64,000 bases of DNA from Marsupella aquatica (GCA_973895155.1 OZ316899.1:1674001-1738000); one strand, 5' to 3'; counted from the first letter of the stretch, positions 42,691-55,400 are shown. Notes: generated from the letters alone by a model not told the origin. Program-made: numbers and translations.

Positions 42691-45600
42691 TCAACACTTC
42701 CGAAGAAACCTAGCATTCCACAATGTATTCATTCCTAACACATTCCGTAAGTAGAGTTGTTTCTCTTCTTTGTTGGGCATTGGCAATGCTGCATCACCAC
42801 AATACACTGCCTTAATTGATACTCGCACCCAAGGACTCTCAATCATGACACAATGAAATTTATCCTCTCCTGGTAACCCTGTCATTTCACCTCTAGCAAC
42901 AACTATAGAGCGATCCACAACGCTTCGTACTTCTACAACATCTCCTTTTGAAAACTGCCACACAAAATTGTTAGGAAAAAATACTGTCTCGTAGTACTGA
43001 TTTGGGCATATCATCAATTTAAGAACATAAGCCAACTAGAAACAAATTCACGTTTGCTGCTGGATTTGGGAAGAGAACTGGTCCTTGTTCACTAGGTGAG
43101 ATAGTGATAGGGGTTGATTTCTTGAATCTCTTTGAAGGCCTAGGTGGTGTAGCCTCTTGTTCCTGAATTGCATTTGACACTATCTGTTCATCTGTGACAG
43201 CAATCTCATCACTCTCACCATTACCAATGCTGCTTTGTACAACGCAAGGTTCCTGCAGTGCTCCCAAATTTGCTTCTCCCATACTTGGCTTTGGCTTCTG
43301 CCTTGTGAAAGTATCTGATTTCTCTCGCTGTGATACAGGATTCTCCCCTGAAGAAGCTACCACAAAACCAAACAATGAATGCTTAGAAAACTTCATTCTA
43401 AATTGAAAAATAAACTATTGCATATGTAATATGTTTAGAGTATAAGTTTGTATGTTCTTATCATCACCATCACCTGAGAAAGTAAGAGAACGTTTCTTGC
43501 TACTACCTTTGGGCTCAACCGCCACCTTAGTAGCAATTGCATTTGATAATTGCATTTGAAACTGATTCTGTTGATTTTGTGCAATGAAAAAGGTCATCAT
43601 AGATGTCAAATTATCCACTTTGAACTCAAGCTTGGTTAAATTCTCCACAGACTGTTCAAGCTTGAGTAATCGAGCTGGTTCCTCAATTGTAGTTTCCCTG
43701 GACAATGGAGTCTACATACACAAACACACCATACAATGTCAATCATCAATGATAATTTGAATATCATGGATAACTGATAATCAAAATTGAATATATACAC
43801 AGGTTTTCATTACATACCGCTGATCCATGTGCAGATCCAATTCCAACAAAACTATTGCCTCGATGTTCACCACTGCCCATAGATGGACTGATCTGCACTG
43901 GGGGGACTGGACTACTAGACACAAGTTTTGATATAACAGGGCTTGTCGATCCTTTTGCTTTCTGGAAACACATAATCACATTCAAAGCAATTAGAATATT
44001 AATGAGAACTCATCATGTCATTGTTTATTCCTGTACTAGATAAACACTTCAATTCAAATGACAGTCTAGACCTGTAGTGAGATGGACCATCTAAAGATTC
44101 CTACCAATCTTTTTTCTGCTCCAGCAGCCCCTCTTCTTCCAAAATGCTCTTTGTTCACCACTTCTGCCCTCCTTGCTTTCATCACAGCACTCCTTGCAAG
44201 CAAAGCAGGACTATCAAAATGATCCACCAGTCGTGCCCATTTCAATGGGTCAACATATTGAGGTCCTGGTTTGGAGCGATCACGTTTACATACATCCTTC
44301 CAATAAGTATTTAGTTTGTGACGTTCTCTTTTCAATAACGTCCGACAGTGACTAATAAATCTCTTGTCAGACATTGACTGCTTATCTGGATACTCCCAAT
44401 CTGCCTCCATCAATTTATGCACATCCTCAATTATGTTTGGATCTTGTTTGTTGAGTAAAGCTACATCATCAGTTATCAGTGTTTTCCATCAGTCGACCTG
44501 ATATCAGTCGCCACGTCATCTTAGAGAGGCTGCCAAGTTGGGGCGCCAAAAAAAAATGTGAAAAAAAACTTTTGCGCATCTCAGCTGACCTCGCCGAGAT
44601 TGGCGTAAGGCCAAAAAAAATGAAAAAAAAAAATCAAACTTTTTTCCCAATAATTCTATAATAAAAAAAAAATTCCCCAAAAATATTTTTTGCACTATGG
44701 GTGTCCGTACCGTACGGACATCGCTTCTCGGCGAGACCCGCCGAGATAGTCCGATGTCCGTACGGTACGGACACCGAATTTTGTCGGAATTTTTTTTAAG
44801 ATTTTTTTTTTTAGAGAATTTTTGAAAAAAAAAATTTAATTTGTTTTCTTCGTTTTTTTTGTCCTTACGCCGATCTGGGCGAGGTCAGCTGAGATCCTTA
44901 CGCCGATCTCGGCGAGGTCAGCTGAGATGCGCGAAAGTGTGAAGGCCCTATCTCAGCTGCTCAGCTGAGATTCAGAAATTTCAAGGCGACCAAACTGATA
45001 ACTGATTGGTATCAGTTATCAGCCACTGATAACTGATGATCCTCGCTACCCCTTGTTTGTTCCAATCAGGTTCTGATACATCAAAAAGCCTCAAGACATT
45101 AGCACGTAGCTCCTCCATCCAATATGGTTTATTGGAATGAGAATCATCAATATCATTGTCATGAATCTGAAAAAAAACACCACAAATGATAGTCATCAAC
45201 ATTGAGAATGAAACAAACACCTAATTGCTTCTGAGTACACAAACTGTAGGCCACAAATGTGAAATGTGCAATGAAAATCTTACCGTTATCAATTTTCCCT
45301 TCTTATTGTCAGCCCTTCTTACACTACCGGTTCTCTGGAATTGTTTTTTGGCTTGCCTAGATTGCCTGCGTTGCTCTGTTGCAATCTTTCTTCCCTCTAC
45401 ATACACAATGAGCATCCAATATTGATCATCCACAATTGCAAAACGAGGGACAAGAAATATTACAATATAATAGGAGGACGCTTCATTGAATTTGACTTAC
45501 CTGAACCCTGACTAGATGTCACTACTGTAGAGTGTCCAGATTTCCCAATCGATGTTGATGGAACCACCACTATACACATGCAAACCACTGGAGTTATGAA

Positions 45601-46305
45601 TCCAACATTCATATAGATCAACATTGAAAAATACATTGAAAATCTTTGAAATTACTTACATTCAAATAGCTGGCCAGTCACAGGGTCTTTGTAACATTGC
45701 ACCATGCCACTCATGGAAGGTCCAACCTTTGTAGGGGTTTCTTTTGCATCTGCCAAGCTCTTAGATGGAGGTTGCAGATGGGCCTGTTCAGATCAAGTTA
45801 AAACCAATGTTATTAAACAGAATCACTACCAATGTCTATAGTTTCCTCATAATGTTGGTGAAATGTAATAGGAATATCACCTTGGATGAACTTTCTGGTT
45901 TCTCATCTTCACTGTACTCAGCATCAGTGTCATAATCTGATTCAGAGCCCTCATCACCAGACTCTGCCATACTCATTGAGACAATTCTTGATAGTCTGGA
46001 GCTCTGTCTCCTCTGTGTGGTAACCTCACTTCTAGGAGTTCGACATGCACTTGTTTCCTTCTTGCGCCCTACGGTCTGTGTTGCACCCAGTCTACATCAG
46101 AGAATATCAATGAATGAATGACAAGTACCAACAACCAACTCATATTGTTGATGAGCAATATTAACACATCTTTGCACATTCAAAACAACATGCAAGATTA
46201 TACTCACATGAAATTGAAATTTTCTCCAAATATCTTCCTGAATTTTCTATTGTTGTCTGCTACCTTCTTATTTCGTTCCTCCTCATATGGAGGTACTCGC
46301 TGCAT
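42691..46305 (-). pseudogene. CACTA-1 second gene, Transposase_24-like, multi-exon
   Basis: It starts at ATG 46305 (QRVPPYEEERNKKVADNNRK). Exons with good splice signals follow: 46305-46208, about 46093-45881 (acidic and Ser-rich), 45785-45660 (MVQCYKDPVTGQLFE), 45570-45501, 45398-45285 (EQRRQSRQAKKQFQRTGS), a WMEELRANVLRLFDVS exon interrupted by a foldback MITE, 44462-44110 (GPQYVDPLKWARLVDHF), and further exons to 42691 (DVVEVRSVVDRSIVVARGEM). The VDPxxWxxLV and Q.K.N/R.GS pattern is that of the plant CACTA accessory protein. It probably acts with TNP2 in binding subterminal repeats. Exon ends beyond the first are approximate. Confidence 0.65.
44467..45038. mobile_element. Foldback MITE in CACTA-1
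   Basis: 572 bp with terminal inverted repeats CATCAGTTATCAGTG and CACTGATAACTGATG. Inside, a second inverted pair (CTCAGCTGACCTCGCCGAGA near 44580 and its inverse, twice, near 44880-44930) and a third (GGTGTCCGTACCGTACGGAC at about 44699 and its inverse at about 44753) nest around a central loop. A/T homopolymers lie between. It has no coding capacity. The target duplication is unclear, at most AT. Confidence 0.75.
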
Positions 46306-46389
46306 TCACTGCTAGACCATGGCATGCCATGTTAGTATGATCCCACTACCAACTAAATGAAACCGGACTGTACAGTATCTTCAAACCAT

Positions 46390-47241
46390 TCATTTCCTTT
46401 TATACTTTCTTTTTCCTTTGTCTGTAGTACTTGGTCCAGGCTCTTGTCTAGTTATATAGGTTTTTGCCAACTCTATGTGAAACTTAGCATTGTCATCCAT
46501 AGTATCATGGAAATCAACTTCCATGTAATCACCCAACACCCTTGTAGACTTGGATTCCTTGTGGAGGATTGTCCTCCATGCAATCCCCTTATCATTTGGG
46601 TAAAAAAACACCTGTTCTATCTGTCGTGGCAATACATAGTCCATTTTCTTGGAAGCACCCAGCTCCTTCTGAAGATTTACTTGCCACAATCCAGACGCAT
46701 CATATCTCATACTTGCTGTGGCTTTGGGAGTCCAAGATGGGTTTGCCCACCTTCCTTTGAAAAGGACCACTTCCTTTATCAGAGGCCCATAGTTCAGCAC
46801 TAAGATGTATGTCAACACCCCCACATATTGTACAGATTCATCTATTGTTGCCCCTGACCTAAGGACCCGCTTCTCAGTGAATGTACAAGCCATCCCAGAA
46901 TCAAAAGTCTTGAACCCAGATGAGTCACAATCAATCAAGGAACCTAGTGATGGAATGGTCCTCCAATGGTGCCCATAGGCTCTGCAAGCCCTATACCATA
47001 GTGCCTTCAGACTAGGTGGTACACCATACGCTGCCAACACCATTCGTACAAACTCATTCTCAAAATTATGCCTTCTAATTGTCACTTCAAACCATTCTCT
47101 AAAAGGAGGCAACTCGTCCAAATCAGAGGGATAAGGCACAGGATTCCTCCGATTTCTTGGATTCTTCATCCATTCTTTCCGGAAATTTGCTCTGTGCTTG
47201 GTAACTGCCTCCTTTTGATCATCATAAACCCTGCATGGCAA
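46390..47241 (-). CDS. CACTA-1 transposase C-terminal domain (DUF4216-like)
   Basis: An intact block of 283 codons. Recognisable parts are PFREWFEVTIRRHN, GVLTYILVLNYGPLIKEVVLFKGRWANPSW, DYVLPRQIEQVFFYPNDKGIAWRTIL and a basic Lys/Arg-rich end. The VLFKxxW followed by PxQxEQVFFxxD pattern defines the DUF4216 region found at the end of plant CACTA transposases. It lies 180 bp downstream of the DUF4218 block and is probably joined to it by splicing. Its role in transposition is unknown. Confidence 0.82.
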   Translation of the reverse strand: MPCRVYDDQKEAVTKHRANFRKEWMKNPRNRRNPVPYPSDLDELPPFREWFEVTIRRHNFENEFVRMVLAAYGVPPSLKALWYRACRAYGHHWRTIPSLGSLIDCDSSGFKTFDSGMACTFTEKRVLRSGATIDESVQYVGVLTYILVLNYGPLIKEVVLFKGRWANPSWTPKATASMRYDASGLWQVNLQKELGASKKMDYVLPRQIEQVFFYPNDKGIAWRTILHKESKSTRVLGDYMEVDFHDTMDDNAKFHIELAKTYITRQEPGPSTTDKGKRKYKRK

Positions 47242-47422
47242 GAATGACAGTCAGCTCCTAGGCCCACACAATTTCTGCTCAAAACTCAATTTTGTTTAAT
47301 AATAAACAACAGAGAACTTAACAATATAAACCATGCTCATACCTATACCATGGTTCCACCAGCTCTTCATTCTCCAGTATGTAATGATGCATAGCTATCA
47401 TATCATTCCACTCCAAGGTGAT

Positions 47423-48890
47423 CTATTTTCCAGCTCCTTCCAAGACAATGCCTGCAACACCAGGATTCTCCTCCAAGTCCCATGTTCTCATTCCTGTCCC
47501 CTTAACATCGATCATGTATTCATAAAGGAATCCTAAAGATTCATCTAGAAGGTAGCCTTCAGCCATAGAAGCCTCTGGACGTGCCTTGTTTTGAACATAA
47601 CCCTTCAAGGTCTTTAGATATCTTTCTATTGGGTACATCCATCTAATGTTCACTGGACCACAGATGTCTAGTTGCTGAACCAGATGAATCAACAGATGGG
47701 TCATGACATCAAAGAAGCTTGGTGGGAAATGAATTTCCATAAGGTAGAGTGTGAATGCAACATCCATCATCACAGAGTCGTACTGTGAGGGATCCCAAAC
47801 CTTGGCACAGATGGTACGCCACACATTGCTCACTCTGGCTATGGCCAACCAAACACCTTCATCAAGTAATCCCATTGTTGCCAATGGAAGGATTTGTTGC
47901 ATGAGGTGATGGAAATCGTGAGATTTCAACCTTGATAACTTCTTCTTAACTGTGACACATTTAGCCAAAGAACTGTTGAACCAGTGGGCCCTTTAAAGGT
48001 CAACAATACCTCTAAGAACTTAGTCTTCTCTGTCTTACTGAGGCAGTATGGGGCTGGCGGCATGATCTTTGAATCTTTTTTTGGATCTGGATTTGGAACC
48101 AACCACAAGTTTTTCCGCACGTCCATGACTTTCATGTCTTCTCGAATAGAAGGAGTATCCTTTGTCCCCAAAATAGTGTGCACAATGTTGTGTGCAAGAT
48201 TCTTCTCACAGTGCATGGGATCCAAACAATGGTTGATGAGAAGTTTCTACATTGGACGCACAGTTCAGTACAAACTAAGTTAGAATAAGAAATGTTACTC
48301 TTTGCTACTTAACATTAATACACACTGAGGGATTCAGTATGGGAAACCAGATACTTACACTCCAGTACGGCAGCTTGTATAATCCAGTAACCCTCTTCAC
48401 TCCATTCTTCTTTACTGGAGAGTTTTCATCATCCAGCGCATTCCCTGGTTTCTTCTCCACATATTTAGCGGCCTTTTCTCCCCAACGTTTCCTATCAGAG
48501 CTAGACACTCTACACGGTGCAGCTCGTGCCTCTACCTACCATTAAAGTATTTTTCCACTTCCTCTTTGCAAAAATAGTGCCTCTGTGGTAACCAGCAACG
48601 ATGGCCAACAAGCAGTAACTTGCCCAACTATTTTGAACCATGTGCCACACAATTTGGCCCACAAACCACACATCCTTTGTACCCTGCATGTTGTTGGCCA
48701 GAGACTAATCCATATGCAGGATAATCATTGATTGTCCACAATACTGAAGCCCTTAGCTTGAACTCTTGCTGCAATCCTAGCCTTGGTAGAACATCAAAAC
48801 AATCTACTCCTTCTGACCATAATGTCTCAAGATCATCCACAAGTGGAGCCATGTATACATGTCACGCGATTGACATGGGTCTTAACACCA
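47423..48890 (-). pseudogene. CACTA-1 transposase (TNP2 and DUF4218 region), 5' truncated
   Basis: Block 48852-48628 has VYMAPLVDDLETLW and LWTINDYPAYGLVSG. A short exon (48508-48305) follows. Block 48225-47926 has DPMHCEKNLAHNIVHTILG, REDMKVMDVRKNLW and PPAPYCLSKTEKTKF. Block 47968-47423 has LKSHDFHHLMQQILPLA, PPSFFDVMTHLLIHL, GPVNIRWMYPIERYLKTLK and RPEASMAEGY, the DUF4218 signature. These are consecutive parts of the CACTA DDE transposase that cuts the element ends. A frameshift lies between the last two blocks near 47940-47980. The N-terminal third is absent, lost at about 48.9 kb. Confidence 0.88.
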
Positions 48891-48959
48891 AAGACGTCAC
48901 TATGGGTGCCAAAACCATCTCCTTGTACCTGAGGATCACGAAGGGATGTTGTGAAGGCC

Positions 48960-50230
48960 GGTAAACACCAATTTATGCCCTTAACACCAGACTATCATAG
49001 CAAAGCTCTATCACACATCACCCAAGCTCAATCCCAAGGAACCAAGGTTGGGGATCAGATCTGCGCTCATGATAGTTCTGGTGAGAAGGGGTCTTCATAT
49101 CGGGCCCGTACACACAGGGCCTAGCGCTACGGTGCGCATAGGTCTATACGTATGCTTACTGTCATAGGTATGTTTCTATTCCGCCGCCGGAATGTACCCA
49201 TAAACCAGTGACTCCTGACTGATTCCCAGCTTAGGGACTTCTAAGCCATTGCCCCACCACTCTGCCATTCCACTCTCAGCAATCAGAGCTGTGACAGCCC
49301 TCACCCAACCCACTTCAATGCACCCGGTACACCTCTCAGTGGCGCTGCTAGTCTCATCATACACTCAGATTGCCTCACACACACACACATCCATGAGAGA
49401 AATGAGGCCTGAAAGGAAAACTCAATTGGATTCAAAGATGTGCACAATAGTTCACTGAGAACACTTGATCCGAACACTAGGCCCGAAGGCTGTCTCCTCC
49501 AGATTGCGACGTGCTTGCCCTGCAAGCCCCGTGCTTGCCATGCAAGCTCAATCCTGAACTCAACCTCCTTCACTGCACTTCATTCTTGGGGGCACATACA
49601 GATCTCACACCTCCAATTCAGAACGTCAAGTTACGCATGCATAGTTGACTCGACTTCAAAGCTGGTACCAGGCCTAACGGCGATCTACCCCAGACTGCAA
49701 TGAGGCCCGGCCTCACGCTTGCCCTGCAAGCTCAGCTCTGGCCATAGATCCCTTAGTGCTCTCCACCAGACAAAGGCCGGGACTCCCCATGGGTCACGTA
49801 GCCTTGCCAGACTGAACTGTAAATGCTCCTCCTGCTGCCCCTTACTCAGTACCTCAGCCTCCCTAATGTGCCCACCGCAAATCGAATTGAAATCCTCCCC
49901 ACAGTTTACAATCACCAATACATCACCTATCACCAAGGCTCTGTATCGGGGGAAAAGAACCCAGTTGTGCTGCCCACTAGAAAGAGCCACAATCCAGCTC
50001 GCAAACCTAGCAACCCATTGTTGTGAAGCTTGGCTGATTACTCCCTGAGTAATAGCACAACCAAGCTCTCCCCAACACGCAGCGTCCAAGTCCAGCCTTG
50101 CTTGCACAGAGCTCCTCCCCGCTGCTCAGTCTAAGTGAGATCACACAACTGAAGTCCCCCCCCCATCTCTACCGGGGGGGGCTGCTCTATATACTCTCAT
50201 ACTGAGCCCAAATGGCTGGGTACTACGCTG
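48960..50230. repeat. LTR-like sequence interrupting CACTA-1
   Basis: There is no gene. 49130-49800 matches the LTR-like sequence at 7340-7800. It begins where the CACTA-1 transposase is cut. A solo LTR or an LTR of a lost element is likely; exact ends and target duplication were not found. Confidence 0.5.
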
Positions 50231-50499
50231 CTGGAGCCCCATCCCAGCCCTAACAGAGCCGCCACTATGTCTAACTACTGAACCCTAACTCGCCGCTTTA
50301 TTTCTATCTCGAATTGGCTATGTACTTCGGATTTGGCCCTCCTCCATGGTTTTCACGAGCTTACGCCTCCTCTCCCGATTTCTGTATTCAACCATTTGCT
50401 GCGTGGATAGCAGCGTTGGAAGCGGCTTGAGCTCCTCTTTCCAATGAGGTCAATTATAGCCGATTTGGTCAAATACACAGAGAGTTATGCCCCCGCAAC

Positions 50500-50930
50500 C
50501 AAGAGAGGGTACTCACTGCTGTGCTAACCCGAGTTACATAGCTAACCCGAGTTCGGCTAACCTAGCTATCCTATCTAACCCGAGTAGAGCTAACCCGTGG
50601 TCTCGGGTTAGGCCGCTACCCGCTATCCGCTAACCTAGCCTAAGCTGAGCCCGAACCCGAGCTTACCTATGCTAACCTGAGCCCGAGTTTAGGCTAACCC
50701 GAGTTCAATCTAATCCGAACCTAGGTTAAGCCTAAGCTGAAGCTGTGCTGACCTGAGCTAAGCTGAAGCCGTGCTCACCTGAGCTAAGCTGAAGCCGTGC
50801 TTACCTGAGCTAAGCTGAAGCCGTGCTTACCTGAGCTAAGCTGAAGCCGTGCTCACATAAACTAAGCCGTGGTCGAGCTTGGGTTAACCCGAAACTGAAG
50901 CCGAATCCGCTAATTCCGGCCATAAGTTAA
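50500..50930. repeat. Simple and minisatellite repeats
   Basis: An irregular array of GCTAACCCGAG-type units (50520-50720) is followed by about five tandem 26-bp units (50731-50855) with the sequence CTGAGCTAAGCTGAAGCCGTGC plus TYAC. It contains no gene. Confidence 0.75.
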
Positions 50931-51198
50931 CCCGTCACACTAATCAGGCCGTATCTCTCTTAATACACCTCCGTTTCCCGAGTGTTTTATATCGATTTTA
51001 CTCGCCTTGACCAGATCTTTCCAATGCTCTTTACAAATCCGGATTTGGTGACATATTGAAAGAAATATGGTCATCGACCACCCGCGACATAGTTTTTATT
51101 TCCCTCTTGTCCATCCTGCCTATATATATATCCCCAGGGCGCACTCGACATTTTGGGCAAAAATCCTCACAACTATGGATACAGGCAGAGTAGCAGAT

Positions 51199-52300
51199 CT
51201 ACTGTGGTTGTACCACTCCATTATTGATTGCCACAATACAAAAACCTATGGGCAAGGGTGGAGCATCCAGAGTAATGGGACGACTATACGTGTCTCTGTG
51301 TACAGGCAAAAACTCCCATTGCACAACAGAACTGGCAGGGACCAACCTCATTCCACTCAGTTTCAGGCGTAGCCTCTTAGCTCTGCCTTCAAGGTCAGCT
51401 CCCAATCTGCTGCGCGTTCTTGGCATTACTGTAACAAATACAAGAAGCAATAATTTATCCAACCCAAACACTCAATGAAATTCATGCAACAATTTAAGAT
51501 TCAACTATTTCATACAATCAGATAGTTTAGTCCATTTGAGTTTAGTCCATTAGACAGTGTAGTCCACTTCATACAATCAAACAATTTAGTCCACTTCATG
51601 AATACTTAATACTATGTTGTGTTTTCTACACAACTGAAGGCTTATGATCTATTTGAAATCATGAGGTGGCACATCAGAACCCTCTGGAATGACATGGCGA
51701 TTGTAGTACACCATACGCCATGGACCAATATCCCAAGTTTCTCTACCCTTAACCCCTCTCTTCAGGTGTTTGTCTGCCTCTGGTCCTTCATCTCTGCACC
51801 ACGCACGAGGGCACCTACGACACTGGATAAATTCCCAGATGCCATCCCAATACTCCTTGCACACATCACAATAATGCCTTGGGCATATCAGAGCAGCGGG
51901 ATGTGCATCTGAGGTCTCTGCATAAGTTATCAGAGGCAACTCGTTCGCCCTCAATATAGTCCGCAGACAACCCACATGGTAAAAGGAATAGCAATTGTCC
52001 TGTGCACACTGAATCACAAGGGGCTCATGGGTTTCACGGTTTGGCCAAGTAACCCACAAGCAAAGCAACAAGCTCGGTTCTGCTGACAGAGGTCATAGAG
52101 CCACTCCTTGTCCCAATCATGCCCTCTAGAAATGGCAATGCGTGTGCACTCAGGCCCATGGCCATCAGGCTCCTCAGCATCCTGCCCATCAACTAAGTAA
52201 TGAAAATGTCGACTGCAAGGCCCATTGCAGAACAAAACAGTACCTCCCTCATCACATTCAAAACAACAGGGGGATCCATGCAAAGGTGCTCCTTATGGGC
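51199..52300 (-). pseudogene. EDM2-like PHD-finger gene fragment
   Basis: The first minus-strand block (52300-52014) encodes CFECDEGG, CNGPCSRHFHY, then CCFACGLLG. The next (52071-51649) encodes VIQCAQDNCYSFYHVGCL, ICPRHYCDVCKEYWDG and FIQCRRCPRAWCRDE, ending in YYNRHVIPE. The last (about 51429-51199) follows a TTGTTACAG acceptor. This series of imperfect PHD/zinc modules, with CFACGxLG and CRRCPxxxxR, is the arrangement of plant EDM2, a nuclear regulator of heterochromatin and of intronic transposon silencing. The C-terminal part of EDM2 is missing and a frameshift lies near 52030. It is either a host gene remnant or a fragment captured by CACTA-1. Confidence 0.6.
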
Positions 52301-52444
52301 AAACTTGGGATCCAACCAGGCAGCAGCAGCCCGTGCCATGCTGAAGAAAATAAAATCTGCACAATTGCCTTCAACATCACTCCAAAGTCCATTCAAAAAC
52401 CAAGAGACAAACACAAAGAAGGTAAGTGAAGTGTACTTACTCAC

Positions 52445-55400
52445 AGAGCAGTTGAGCCAGCCCCAGTCGCACCTCCAACCAGCATAGACCTGTGGTTACC
52501 ACACTCATCAGTCTCCCCAATATTTATTCCCCAATTGCCCCAATATTTATTCTCAGTCTGGCCAAACCAGCCTGCAGGCCTACACCAGCTATTAAGTTTT
52601 CTCTAACGTCCCAATTGACAAAACAGCTCAGCCTCTGTTGCACTTAAACTATAACAGAACATACATCTGAAAACATTCTGATCATCACCTCCAAACCTTC
52701 CGCTTTAACAAACAAATCATAGCCGTCCGTACGTAGCTCTCAATCAATAAACATACAAACCCTAAGAGACACACCCTATCAAATTACTTTAGGAGAAGTA
52801 AATATACTCTACAACTGAATTCTAGGTTTGACATGATTGTATGAATTTTAATGGGTATCCTGTTCAGGAGATCATTAGTTGAAGTGTTCTAAGCAACTCC
52901 AATTCTCAAATACGCACCTAAGGCCTTAGCAGAATTAATAATTACAGGCTTGTTGCAAAAACTATAAGGCCAGACAGGAATACCTTAAGGGTGAAAGGTT
53001 TGCAGACAATCTGTAGAGAGCAGATTGCCTACAATCAAATCGAGACGCCCATAAACCCTGCACAACCACCACACAACAATTGCACATTGCTGACAGGAAA
53101 TCACATGAAAGAATGCAGTATAACCAGAAGGAAGAAGTATAATGCTTCTAAAATTAACGGACTTTGAAGAGCAGAGCAGACCTCAGACATGATTTGCCGT
53201 TTGGTTCAGACAAAAATTAATAAGACAAGAGAGACAACAAGGTTCCCGAACCTTGCAGCGGGAAGGGTAAAAAGGGACGCAATGGAGGAAAGAGGAGAAG
53301 ATGGGCTTTCAGAAGAGAAAACACGACCGAGCAGGGTGAGACAAGCAAGACTTCGTCAAAGGACAGAACGCTGGAGTATGAAATCCATGATTACTCTGTT
53401 TTTGTTATGACATGTAGATTACACTGTAAGAGACCATTACATTAGACCCTAATGTAATACCTAGAGATTGAGGTAGTTACCTATTCTAACCACCTCCCAA
53501 TGTAACACATAAAGGTCTTCATCCATAATAGAAACGACATTCATGTTGGAGCAACCTTTGAAGTAAAACAGTTTTTAGATATATTATATTTTCAGAAGAA
53601 TAAGGAAGCAAGGCCCAGTGGATCCACACTGTCTTTAAAGGTACTAGCGGGCAATATACAAACATCCAATCCCAAGCCAACAGATATAACATTGCTTGGC
53701 CAGCACAGACAGGAAGCTCGAGAGGAGCACAAAGCAAGCCGCGCAGGGTGAGAGAGAGGCATGAACACGAAAACCTATACAGACCAGAACAAAAGCTCCC
53801 TTCAAGCTGGGACTCTGCTCTTGGTTGATCGATGTTGCTGATACTAGCTAGTGCACTTTACTGAACTGAAAAAACATTGATAGCATCGGGCAGTGTATGT
53901 GAAAATGAAAGCATTAAGAAGCAACAATAGTCTCAGGGATTGAGGTGGGGTTTTAGGTAGCTTTGGCGCAGAAAAAAATAAGGAGGGAATGCTAGGCATT
54001 TCCTAAGACCAGTAGCCCAATCAAGGTGAGCAGAGCAATAAGTAAAATACAAACGGGAATGCAAATCAAATGGCAAAGGCATGACAAGAGAAAAGGGAAT
54101 GGCCAAGGCATGACCACACGCAGCTCAAACCCAAAGCAGAAATTCTAGAGCAAAGTCAAGAAGGACCAAAAATGATGTAGCTATACACACCAGATCACCC
54201 CAGATCACCCCAAATGCCTTCTACTTTTCCAGTTCCGCTGCTGCAGACCCTAATGTCGAGCCCTCGCGCCTGCACACTTGATACCCCCAATCAATTTCAT
54301 ACCGTCACAAACGAGTACCGTATGCAATGTTCAAGAAGATGTTGCATCTGCGACCCAGGTCGAGACCATTTTCAGGGAGCGCAGACGACAGCGCATGTTG
54401 ATTCGACAGATAAGGGAGCAACATTGAAAGAAAAGCAAGCTGCATATTGAAGACTTAACATTGAAAGCTACTGTGGGAATACTCACAGATCAGTTGCCAG
54501 CGGCCTCCAGTGCAATGCCTCCCACCACCTCCACGTTCTCCTTCAAAGCCACGCTAAGGTTGACGCTACACACTACACTCACAGGAGAGAGATCGATCAA
54601 GGCAAAAATGCAAATCCGCAACCTTAGAGTGTACTGTACGGAGAAAAAGAGCAATAGGGAAAGAAAAGCAGGGGAAGCAGACACAAAAGCATTAAGCAAA
54701 AGACAAACGGGGATGCCAAGCAAAAAGCATGATAGGAGAGAAGCGAATGGCTGAGGCATGACAAGACGCAGCTCAAAGCCAAAACAAAGAAGGCATACAT
54801 ACCTTCAACCGGAAACTCTCTTTAAGCTCAAATAGAAGCTGCAGCAACTCGGAGCTTCCCCTAGCGCTCGATCACACCAACTCACAGCAATCTGTAGTTG
54901 CTCGCAGCAGTTTGCAGCAAGTCCCTAAACTCCCAGCAGCTTGCAGCTCCCACCAACACCTCTCAGCGGCTCCCAGCGAGTCCAACAGCGCACCAGGAAA
55001 TCTCCTGAGGAATACAGGTCTGAGCTCGAGCTCGATCGTCAAAAATAGTGAAGCAAGCAACTTCCTTCACAGTCCTAAGGTGCAACTCGCGACTCTATTC
55101 TTGCTGCTTTGATCACAAAAGGTCCTTTCAGGTGAGCGCCCCTCCTTCCTGGTCGTCGTTGCACTGATTGCTGGCAGCTAGAGCTCCCTTCCACAATGAC
55201 GGGAGTGTGCGTGTGCTTGAGGTGATCAGCGATGGTGGGTGGTACATAAGGGCAGCAATAGGGAGTTCCCCCAAGAGTTACGAGCCTTTCAGAAATCACG
55301 ATGGCGGCAGCAAGTAGGAACGTAGGAGCTCGGTCCTAGGGCAGCTTCCCACTGCCCACAATAACAAAGTACGACCCTCCTCCTCCACCCTAAACCGTAG

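Larger units (their letters stand above)
18532..48960 (-). mobile_element. CACTA-1 (En/Spm) DNA transposon, host of the nested copia
   Basis: The left terminus is CACTAGTGGAAAATAGTGTC at 18532, with the CACTA start diagnostic of En/Spm elements. Subterminal DNA rich in AATGAC/GTCATT follows to 19353. The copia unit (19354-42507) is inserted there. The element resumes at 42508 with two minus-strand genes: a spliced Transposase_24-like gene (46305-42691) and a TNP2/DUF4218/DUF4216 transposase (48890-46390). Continuity across the copia is supported by a 72-bp repeat unit found on both sides. The transposase 5' part is missing at about 48.9 kb, where LTR-like sequence begins. I did not find the right terminus. 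Confidence 0.7.

Noticed and set aside
53189-54759. Short frames of 60-100 codons in the 52.4-55.7 kb region
   Set aside because: They have random composition, no splice context and no recognisable motif. Such frames are expected by chance.
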